Origin: Candidula unifasciata
Taxonomy: Eukaryota; Mollusca; Gastropoda; Stylommatophora; Geomitridae
Length of the DNA stretch: 64,000 nt
Assembly (NCBI GenBank): GCA_905116865.2
Contig: CAJHNH020007002.1
Span: forward strand, 306,001 to 370,000
Direction: 5' to 3'
This document shows, piece by piece, positions 47,201 through 59,200 of this stretch. The position numbers and the translations under genes were made by a program. The notes under the pieces were generated by a model, which did no database searches, was not told the origin of the DNA, and worked only from the letters and a program-made list of their open reading frames with translations. How positions within the stretch are numbered: position 1 is the first letter of the stretch; every line of letters begins with the position of its first letter.

Positions 47201-50200
47201 TTATTCTTTTAAAGACAAAAACAATTAAGTCTGAGAGAAAATATTATGGCAGAAATAAAATGTGCAGTAGAAATGTTAAGTTTAATTTGTAAGAACTTGC
47301 AAAAATTAATTGTTAAACAAAAAAAAATTACCAATAGTGCCCATTTGGTTAACCGAATTCAAAACAGTACTGAAGGCATTTAAAAGTGCTGAACCATACA
47401 ATTCTTCTTTACAAAAGTGAATAGAACAGTGCAAAAGTAAAGTTAGCCCGCAATGATCATTTAATGTCTTTTTATTTAACTTACCGTAATAGTCCAACAT
47501 TCCAAAGTCTTGCAGGAAATGAAATATTATTTAGACAGATAACTTCACATTTACAGAAAAGACATTAGCCACAGAGGGATAAGAAATAAGTGGAGTGCAA
47601 TAAGAAGAAACACCACAGGGGAGCATGAACAGCAGGGGTCTACCAATCATCAGTAGAAGTAAACTCTCGTCGACAAATGTTTCGGCCCACGAGCTCCTAT
47701 ACATTTTCAGAGAGTGGGCCCACCTGAGTTCATGAAGCTCAGGGTTGGTTTCCCCTGCTGCACGAAATTACCGGATGTTATTTGGATAGGGACGAGACAA
47801 ATTAGTAATTTGCACAAGGTACTGTGAGATAAGAAGTCATCGAGGTAGCATAATTAGAGCAGTCTGCATACCTGAACGACCGAGCGGCAAGCTTACGATT
47901 GGTATACCGGACACATGTTGAACTTTGTTAGCAGGTGGCAGAGGGACACTGGCAGACAATTCGGACACGATGGACTTTCAAAGGATGATAAATTTCTTTC
48001 CGCTAGACACTTGGACCAGCTCACCGAGGCCCGTCCCCTACGTTGTTTCGTTGTGTCCAGAGCCAGCTCGGGGCCCTCTCAGCAACCTCGCCCAGGTGTT
48101 AAAGTGTCCGTTCATTACCACGTAAGCCTAGTTCTTTAATCACACTGTAGAGTGAAGTGGACACGAGACCTCTTGCGCCCACTTTGACGGCGAAGACTCT
48201 TATTGTGTACGCTTCATCCCTCCTCAGACTGGCTGCTAAGTCACAGTACTTCTCAAGCTTGTACATATAGCTTTCATCCATTCGCGACTCATACGGGACG
48301 GTCAGCTCAATCAGGATGAGCTGCCGTTTCTCCGCAGAGTGGAGAACTAAGTCAGGTCACAAGCCAGTCTTTCGGATTGACTCAGGGTACCTTTCATGGC
48401 CAGGCAGGTCAACCTCCAGTAACCAGTCCCTCGCAGAATCTAGCATAGATGGAGCGTATGCATCTTTGTTGATTCTACTTTTTTGAATCTGCCCAGCTTT
48501 GAGGAAGCGTATGGGAACGATGGTAGGACTGGCCCTGGCATTGACCCTCGTCCTAGCCTGGTCCACAATAGCCGCTAGCTCTTTTAGCACCTTGTTGTGG
48601 CACCAGGTATATCTGCCTTGACCTATGGTTTTTCTGCATGCGGACAGTACGTGTTCTAACATTTGTTTCGCTCTGCACAGCGGGCATGTCGGGTCGTTAG
48701 TCGCAGACCACTTCACCATGTTGACACCTGATGGTAATACATTGTACGCAGAACAAACGATAAAGCTCAGTTGCAGCGGGGTCATTCGCCAGATCTCACC
48801 CCATGTGAGTACTCTTGGCAATGTGCTCTCCAGGCTGACCCAATGGCCCTGTTGCGACTGTTGGGCTGCTTTCTGGACCCGAACCTCGTTTTCGTTGTCC
48901 CTTACTTGCTGTATCACCATGTCTCTGCGTTCCCCAATTTGAAGGCCCTGTCCATAGCCGGCCGCCCCGTCTAACATGATCTGCATGGCCATGACGAACA
49001 GTATTGGTGAGATCGTACACCCCATAGCTATCCCAACTTGTAGCTCAGTCCATTTTGTGGTAAACGTCGAGGTAGAGAACATATATCAACAGTAAAGATT
49101 GTCCCAGAAAGGATACTTTCACTGCCTGTGAGAGTAAGTGAACCTTTTGCATTGATCATCATCATCATGTAGCAGGTCCTTTGCAGAACGTCACTCTCAT
49201 CACAGTCTGCCTGAAAGAAACTCGGTCTTTCGCCAGTTCTCCTGCCTCATATACTTTCATACTCAAGGAGTCACATATATCCTGTGCCCATCTTCGTGTC
49301 GGTCGGCCCCTGCCCCTCCTTCCTGGTACCATGCCTTCTGCTATAGTTTCTTCCGATTCGTTGTGGCGCTTGATTTACATAATATATATATTTCAGCTTC
49401 CGAGAAAGGATGCTGTTTATTAGCCAATTTTTCTTGATGTTCAGATCTTATAAGATGTCAATATTTATCCTCTTCTTTGTCCAAGATATTCTAAGAATCT
49501 TTGCATTGATACCACTAAAAAATCACGGTATGAAAAATTTGTGGAAAATCCCGAAAAAATACTTTTTTTTTTAAAAACTTATTTTAAACAGATCACTAAT
49601 ACATGTGTTTTTTTTTTTTATTTATGCATATTTTTCTGAAATATATAAAGATATAAAATAGGAGTAATAAAAAGGGCCTAAAAAGTGTATTGACCCCATG
49701 ACCTTGAACAAACATAAGCACTGACATTAAAGTGCGCTTCTTGGAAACAAATCACTACAGACAAGTCGGTTCCTATCCTTTACAGGAATGTGGCGACGAT
49801 GGAAATGCCAGGTTCAGGGCTTCTCGGAGCAACAGGGGTAAAGTAATAGCTGGTTGAGACAGGCTACAATTCAAGAGGCTGACCAAGAAAGAGATGAGAG
49901 GGGGGAGTAAAAGAGACACAACAGAAATGCTGTATGATATTAACACAGGCTATGCAACTTGCAAAAGATAGGACCTACATCTAGCTCCTCTCAGTCATAC
50001 TTTATGGCACAAGCAGTAGGACAAAAGAAGAAAGACAGGAGATGAAGAAGTTATCAAGGTGAACTGCACCCTTACAGCGTTACTCTGCTAACAAAAAAAG
50101 CATACAAGAAACTGTATCTGGAACCTATGCAACCAACATACTACCAAAACAGTCGTCTAACTACAGTGAAATGTGCTGGGAGGGTCTGAGAACTTATGGG

Positions 50201-53120
50201 ATTATCTACAATCAGTGCTGAAAACCAAATTCTACTGCATAATAATGAAATATACTAACAAAACCGAAAGCACAAAACATGCAAAGTCAACATTTCAACT
50301 GTAAAATAAAACACATCCTAAAAGATCATCACACCAAAATTTTCACAAAATCTCTTGCAAAAGCACAGGGTCTCATTTTTCAAGAAAATATAAAAACAAA
50401 GAAGCTCTTAACACCAAGGATGCATGGGTCATATTATGCTAGACACACAACTGGCACTCATTGACTGATATCATCAACATCATGCTGGCCACCTTTACTC
50501 TCCAGCACATTAGCTGGCACTGTTTTCAGTTAGGTCAACCAGGTCAGTTTGAGATATAATGTGACTCAATGCAGAGTCGAACCCAAGACCTTCTGTGCAA
50601 GCAAGACTTAAGTTCTGGAACAAGACTAAAGTCCAGATGTGGGTGAACAACTAGAATCTTCTGTTAGAGTTTACAGCCAATGATTGCAAAGAATAAAACA
50701 GAAGATTACAAACAAACATGCATTGCAACAGTATGATTTCAGCATATAACTGTAGTGTATTCTGTGAGTGCATACTAAGCAAAAACAAAACCTTACTGTC
50801 TGACTGTATGTCTGCCTCCTCCCCCCTCCAACTGCTACTACAACCGTCTCTGCGACTCACTTCATAGATGGCTAACCACTGTGGCAACAACCAGGATACC
50901 CCGCTTAACCTCCTAAGAAACTACAATTGGGGCACCCATAATCATTATACCAAGTTGTATATCCCGCAGTCTTTTTCAGGTAATAACAATCTCATGTCAG
51001 TCTTTCGGTCAAAAACAAAAACAGCTCTCCACATGAGTTCCTAAAAAATAAAAGAGCCACTAACTAACAAGCATGTCATACAAGGCAATCAATTAGGAGT
51101 TTGCTGAAATCAAATGTTGGCTGAAAGGCGTAGACATCACAGCCTAGCTATAAATGACTACACAATGTGCCAATCATCCTTTTATGTGTGAAAAACGAAA
51201 AAGAAGAAGAAGACAAATACGAGAAGTTGGGGGAAAAAGTGACAAGGTGGGGTAATTGAGCTTACCTAGGAAACAACATTCTCACAATCATGCATGTAAC
51301 GGCACGCGTTGAGTTAGAAACTAAATCACATCTGATGCCAGGTTATTGATACTAAATGTCACATACTCTCTTCAATCAAGACAATAGGGACTGAATACAT
51401 TACTCACTTCCATGAGAGTTAGCTCGCTTTCTCTTGCCTATTATAGCAAACCATAAGTTCAGACAAATTTTACATGCATACACCACAGTAATATTCAATA
51501 GTTAAATCAACCCAAAATCCATATGAGCCAAAGGATACCATGAAATGATCCTCATGCATTACAGAATTTCACAGGGAAAAAATCTATTTGGCAGTGTCCA
51601 TCTTCTCTTTAAGTACATTTTAAATAATTGCCTGTGTGGGTTCTGGGGTCTCAGTGGGGGGTGGGACAGACCCACTGCCTCCATAACAAGCATGTTGTAA
51701 GAGTCAAATTAGGTTTTTTTTTCTTTTTAAGTCAGAATGTAAGTTGTACCCCACCAGTACATCACACAAGCGATAAACACCCAGTGACACAAAGTGCCAC
51801 CATGCGGATGAGGATCATCAGTGTAAAGGTCCCGGAAACCCCGTTCAGCCGTTAGGCCATATTTCAGGCCCCGCTATATTTACTGCCCCCGGCAAAAGCC
51901 AGGGTGGGGCTTTGAAATAACTAAAAATTGCTTCCCACAAGGGGATGAGGAGATTGCATAAGTCAGAGTGTATCTGCCTGAGAGATACAAACATGCAGAG
52001 AGGGTGTGGTAAGAGTGGTTTGTTAAAAGTCAATAACTACAGGTTGCTAGCCTAGTCACCAAATGGTGTCAGATTTAGGATGTCATATTCTACATCTGAA
52101 AATTAAAATCTTCTGCCATATCAAGGATTAACACTAATGATGTAAGAGACTAATGACCTAATCATATCTTTGCTCTTGATATCTTCCAAAGCCCTCTTTT
52201 TTAAATGGACAAAAAATAGACCCACTGCTGTTCAACGAGCATGTTATCACAGATGACAAATTAAGGGTTTGCTGAAATCAGATGTAGTGGGCCGAAAGGT
52301 GAAGCTATAACAGCCTAGCTGTGAACCACAAATTTCTAACCACCTTGTTAAGGGTGAACATGGAAGAAGAAGCTCTGGATATCAAAAACATTACAACATG
52401 GTTTCACAAGAACAATTTATATGTGCATGTGTATGCCCCCTATTGCATAAACTTCATCATTCAGGTTTTAAAGTTAAAGTCATTCAGGTTTCTCAGTCTC
52501 ATCTGACATGAAGTATTTGGGGAGTGATGAAGTATTTGGGGAGTGATGAAGTATTTGGGGAGTGATGAAGTATTTGGGGAGTGATGAAGAATTTGGGGAG
52601 TGATGAAGTATTTGGGGAGTGATGAAGTATTTGGGGAGTGATGAAGTATTTGGGGAGTGATGAAGTATTTGGGGAGTGATGAAGTATTTGGGGAGTGATG
52701 AAGAATTTGGGGAGTGATGAAGTATTTGGGGAGTGATGAAGTATTTGGGGAGTGATGAAGTATTTGGGGAGTGATGAAGTATTTGGGGAGTGATGAAGAA
52801 TTTATGGAGTGATGAGGAATTTGGGGAGTGATGAAGAATTTGGGGAGTGATGAAGTATTTGGGGAGTGATGAAGTATTTGTGGAGTGATGAAGAATTTGG
52901 GGAGTGATGAAGAATTTGGGGAGTGATGATGATTTTGCTGACATCCCAATAGGCAATTAGCAGAAGTGTGTTCTGTTACAATTCAGTAATGCCACAACTT
53001 TGGGTGATAGGCTAAATCTGTTTCACTCTTTTTGATGTTTTTGTATCAAAGATAATGACAGAACCACTGCAGTACTCGATATGACATTCAGCATGTATAT
53101 ATATGTATAAATGTATATAA

Positions 53121-53205
<85 letters not shown>

Positions 53206-56200
53206 TAACAGTTCAAAGGATCACACAAAAAAACACTGATATACTACAAGCCTATTATATGAAATTAATTGGTAATTATATAGAAAAACACAGTTGACAT
53301 ATTAATCCCATGTAAGGACAATAACAGTAGGCTAATTACAGTAAGTAATTTATAGATAAACTTGTTTCAGAGTTCTACTGTCCAGACATGTTATAGACTT
53401 TCTGTGACTGACTAACAAGTAACTAGTAATTGTGCATAATCTCAACTCTGACTTTCTCTAGAACAAAAATTAAAATGTTCCCTTCGCCAATGATTGGAGT
53501 CAGATTATCCATGCTGTGTCAGTGCTGCCATGACGACATGCTGCTTGTAAATATTACTTGTGACCCACGCTATTTCAACATGAGACAATCGCCATCAGTA
53601 ATGGACTAGGAACCTTAACCTTACTAAGTCACATTCTTCTTCTTAAAGTTCACCAGCTTTAAACTCCAGCGGTAAGTTCTGGTTGTTCATCCCCCTCTAG
53701 ACATCAGTCTTGTTACAAAACTTGAATGTTGCTGCACATCAGTTTTACAGATATAGCTTACTTGCATGCAGACTGTTGCCTCTTCGCCGCACAGGTAAAT
53801 GTGTTCTGACTTCACAAGAAAAATCCCCAATTAGTCACTTTTACGACATTCTTGTTAAGGAGGCAGCTGGTTTTCTATCCAACCCATCCCCCCCCCTCCC
53901 CACAAATGGGAACCCAGAACCAAAACTGGCCAGTCACATTCTAAGAGAATGATAAGTGTATGTACCTCTCAGAATCAGAAGTCTGGCTTCGAAGTGCAAG
54001 TGTTTTACTTCTTTTAGATTCACATTTTATCTCTCTACAGAAATGATCAGTCATGTCAATGATTATTAAATGCTGTCCTAGTAGTTAACGATTGTCCATT
54101 GATTATTTAATGCTGTCCTAGTAGTTACCGATTGTCCATTGATTTAATGCTGTCCTAGTAGTTAACGATTGTCCATTGATTATTTAATGCTGTCCTAGTA
54201 GTTAACGATTGTCCATTGATTATTTAATGCTGTCCTAGTAGTTAACGATTGTCCATTGATTATTTAATGCTGTCCAAGTAGTTAACGATTGTCCAGTAGT
54301 TGACTGTCCATTGATTAATTGTCCTAGTAGTTTTAATTCATTATTTAATGCTGTCCTAGTAGTTAACGACTGTCCATTCATTATTTAATGCTGTCCTAGT
54401 AGTTAACGATTGTCCACTGATTATTTAACACTGTTCTAATAGTTAACAATTGTCCTAGTAGTTACCGATTGTCCATTGATTATTTAATGCTGTAAGTAGC
54501 GATTGTCCATTTAAAGTAGTTACATTGATTATTTAATGCTGTCCTAGCAGTTAACAATTGTACATTGATTATTTAATGCTGTCCAAGTAGTTAACGACTG
54601 TCCATCAATTTAAATGCTGTCCTAGTAGTTACGACGATCATTTGCTGCCCTAGCAGTTAACATTGATTTAATGCTGTCCTAGTAGTTAACGATTGTCCAT
54701 TCATTATTTAATGCTGTCCTAGTAGTTAACGATTGTCCACTGATTATTTAACACTGTTCTAATAGTTAACAATTGTCCATTTATTATTTAATACTGTCCT
54801 AATAGTTAACGACTGTCCATCATTTAAAGCTCCCCTAGCAGTTAACAATTGTACATTAATTATTTAATGCTGTCCAAGTAGTTAACGATTGTCCAAATGT
54901 CCAAGCAGTTAACGTCCATTAATTATTTAATGCTGTCACCGTAAATTGTCCATTGTAATCAAGCAGAAATTGATTGTCTGAAAGCTTAGAAGTAGTCCAT
55001 TCATTAATGCTGACTGACAGTTGATTAGTATGCTGAAGTAGGGTCATTAATTACAACTCTGTAGTTAACAATTGTCCTGCTAATGCTGTCCAAGGATGAG
55101 TCCTTACTATTAATCCAAGTAGTTAACAAGGTCCATTGATTATTTAATGCCCAGTGTGCTGTCCAAGGTTCTGTCCATTCATTATTTAATGGTCTCGATT
55201 TTGGTGGACAGGACTGAAGAATAGGGACTCCCACTGTCCCTATTAATCCAGACAAGGCTCCCAGTGTGGGTTCTGGGTCTCGATTTTGGTGGACAAAGAA
55301 TAGACCCCCTGTCCCATTTAACTTGTTAGGGTAATTACTTTCAAAATCGGCGTGCGTCTGCCTGAGCAGCAAGTAACCAGCATTTGCACACAAATCCGTA
55401 AGACGGAGGCACACGCAAAACTCAAGTGCTGGATCAGGCCGAAGTCAAGGAGTGAATGCACAACCAGATCTACCAGTTTACAACGTTAAGAAGAATAAGA
55501 ATCTGAATTCAGACACTCCTACTTCAGAACATCAATGGACACCCGGCCACCCATCAAACAGCCCTAGATGCTCTACCTCCACAAACATATTTCCCTACTT
55601 GCTGTTCACTAGTCCCTAACTTGCACACAAAAAGCAACATGCAACAGAAAAAGCAATTCTGATAAACATCTAATAAAAACACAGACCAGAAATCAACACT
55701 TACCATCCTTGTCTAGGGGCTCCAAATCAATGGTCTGTGTTTCTTTATTATAGGTCACATTCTCACATGGTGGAATGTTCAGCTCATTAACTTTGGCCAC
55801 TGACAACTGGATATTGTGCTTGCGAGTGCTGAGGAATTCAACAGTCAGCAACTGACATTCTATAGGTATTTTAGTGATTTCATCCTTGTGTGGGTTCTGC
55901 GTCCCATTTGGAGGCGGGGGGAAGGAAAGAACGGACCCACTGCTCCCGTCCCCAACAAGCACACGTCACACAAGGTGACTAATTATGAGTTTGCTGAAAT
56001 TTGATGTGTTGGATTCAAAGGCAAAAATATCACAGTCTAGCTGTAAACCACAACACAGCATTTCTACTGCTCTTTTAAGGGTAACAAAGAAAAAAAAAAG
56101 AAGTGATTTGGAACTGTAAAAAGATCTTCCTTTTCACTCATTATGTGTGTGTGTGACTGTTACATCTTTTTACTCTAATGTCATATTTCAGCATACATTT

Positions 56201-59200
56201 GTTAAGGTTCACAACTTTAGAGAGATGTCATTCAAAGTAAGAAGTTTATTTACCCGTGTTGTTGTTGGTGTTCATTCAATATGAGTGATGAAGATCACTT
56301 TTTTTTCAGAGTAGTAATGTTCAATAACTATGAGTATGAAGGTGGCTGATAAGTCTAATAAGAGCCCAGAAAGTTCTTGAGCAGTGCGGACAACAGGTGG
56401 AAGCTGCAAGTAAGTGTGGGATTAGCGATACGGTTCTTTCTAGAACTCCCATTTCTCTGCCTGTACACCCTCCGCTGCCTGGCAGGCTGAAGCACCATGC
56501 CTGAGGGATGTACGCCCTCAGCTGCCTGGCAGGCTGAAGCACCATACCTGAGGGATGTACGCCCTCCAGAACGGTCCAGTGCAGCAGCCTCCCATATTGT
56601 TGTGCTGATGTCAAAAGAACTGAGAGCTTATAGCACTTTTTCTGTCCTCCCTTGGACCTCTTCCCTCGCTGGAGCTCGCCATAAAATACTCTCTTTGGGA
56701 GGCGATAGTCTGGCATGGGGGTTGGGTGACAAGCCCAACATAGCTGATTTTTCTTCAGTATCGTGTGGATGCTAGGCAGGTTTGCCCTATCAAGAACCAC
56801 AGTGTTTGGAATCTTTTCTTGCCATTTGATTTTAAGCAGCTTTCTGAGACAAGTTATATGAAACTGATTTAACTTTTTAGCATGGTGCTCTGTATACATG
56901 TTATTTTTTTGTTTTACAATCTTGGTAGTATCAATTATCCTGTAAGTGTGAAAAACCAATTTAAACAAATTTTTTTCTGATCCACAAAAATGTGGAGAAC
57001 TAATCAAACTGACTTTTCATATACATATTGTGTAAATTTTTTGCTGTTTAAAGTAACAGTACTGTGCTATACATTTGCACAAATTGCAAAACCTGGAAAG
57101 TCTAGCAACATCTAATATGATGACTTTTGATAACTTTTAGACTGAAATGGTGGAAGACCAGAATTGTTTCCCATCAGGTGAAACAGCAAGTCCTTAGTGA
57201 AAGAAGACTCTTGAAATACTGTAACTTGAAAACAGCAGCTACATTGACTTAGACCAATTATTTATTTCATAAAAAATAGTGATTCAAACGTTGACAAATT
57301 TGACTAATGTATGACCCAGCATACAAAGCACCTGAAGTCATCAAAAGAAAACTAATACACTGCCATATGTGAAGAAAAAAATTAATCTAACCTTGTATGC
57401 ACAATTGTTGGCATTGTTAAATCTCCCACAGAACATGCACTGGTGTTTGAAGACTGCCTCACGAGGGTCTGGCCAGAGGCATCTGCAAGTAGAGATCATT
57501 TTATTTGTTCTGTCTTTTTTCTTGGACTCTTGGGCACCGAAATGCTACGAGAACCCACCTACTGGCTCGCTGTGCAGAACCCACCTACTGGCTCGCTGTG
57601 CAGAACCCAGGCTTGATAGCAAGCAGCTGTTTGAGCATGAAATATGAGACACAATGTACAGAATATTTTCTTGTTCTTTCACATTCACCGGCTGTAAACT
57701 CTAAATTCTAGTAGTTCATCCACCATCGAATTTTAGACTTGTTCTAGAACCTAAGTGGTGCTTGCATATCTGTTTTACAGATCTGACTCTCAGGCAGATG
57801 CACTGATTTAAGAATCAACATCCCAGCTTCCAAGCATACCACAGATGCTCCAGCTTCTGCAGCAAATGTCTTGAGGTGAAGATCCTGACCGTTCCATTAG
57901 CACACTGGTTGTACACATATATTTCTCCTCTTACACATTAATTTCTTGTCAGTTCAAAATTCACACATCCTTATTTTTCTTTCCTCTAAAATCATATCTT
58001 CCTTCAACATTCATTCACAGACTGTCTTACCAATGTCTCCCTTGTCAAATATGAGTATTCCTGTTGCTATTGCTTTAATAGCATGTTCCGTTACAGTATT
58101 TCCACATGAGTCCAGGTGAAGTGGATGTGCTACTCTTGGTAACACTCAGGCCACAGTTGTCCATTTTATACCTGCTTCTGCAACACTGAAAATCAGATGT
58201 TGGCTCTGTATTTATGGAGGCACCCATCAATGGCAGGGAATGCAGTCTGCACACAAATAAGCCAGACCTGTAAAAATGGATGTGCACTCAAAACTCAAGT
58301 TCTGGATCAAGACCAAAGTCCAGGAGTGGATGAACAACCAGAACTTTCCACCACAGTTTATAACTGGTAAGTACCAAGAAGAAGAAACCACTTCTGGAGT
58401 TTATTCTTGCTCCAGTACTTGAGTTTTGCATGCACATTCACTTTACAAATCTGACTTACTTGTACGCAAACGGTTCCTTGCCTCTCAGGGGATGCACTCA
58501 GACTTTGCAGACAAAACCCTCAATTAGTTGCCTTTTGCGACAGATTAGGGAGGCAATGGGTCTGTTATTTCTCCCCCCCCCCAAATGGGATTCAGTAGCC
58601 AACACAGGGATAAAAGGAGTGTGTATTTAATTCACTCGGAAGTTGTACAGCCAGGGCTTCTTTTGTTGTTGTTGATTTTATTGGTGTTATGTATTACCGG
58701 CACCGTTTTTTTATACATCAGTTTTTCAGTGCTACTGTAAAAAGACACTATGAAGTGAGCATTGGTATCTTTCTTTAGATTCTTTGTGGTGAGTAGCTGC
58801 CCATTTCTTTCTAGAAAAATACAAAGCCAAGAGTACTCATATACATCTTCTGCTGCAATTATTGCCTGAGCCAGACACCCAACTTTAAGGAGCAGGACTG
58901 AAAGAGTTAGAAGAGGTAGTCTAAATGCCGCCATGCCTGCCCTACCTGTAATGGGGATGCCAAGATCTCTTAGGACAGAATCTGGATCAGAGGTCACGCT
59001 ATCAATACTCGCTTGAGAAAATGATGATTGACTCTGAAATGTTCAGTTGATCATGGTTCAATGCACATAATGATACAAATTTAAAGCAGATAATAATACA
59101 GATTTTAAAAATGACACACATACACACACACATGCATGCACACATGCATGCACACATGCATGCGCCATGCATGCGCACAAGCACACATATGCATACTTAT

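Noticed and set aside
48625..48974. 105- and 67-codon plus-strand frames
   Set aside because: They are antisense shadows of the LINE R reverse-transcriptase frame.
52461..52956. 162- and 158-codon His/Pro-rich frames
   Set aside because: They are two phases of the same 19-bp tandem repeat with identical 19-residue periods.
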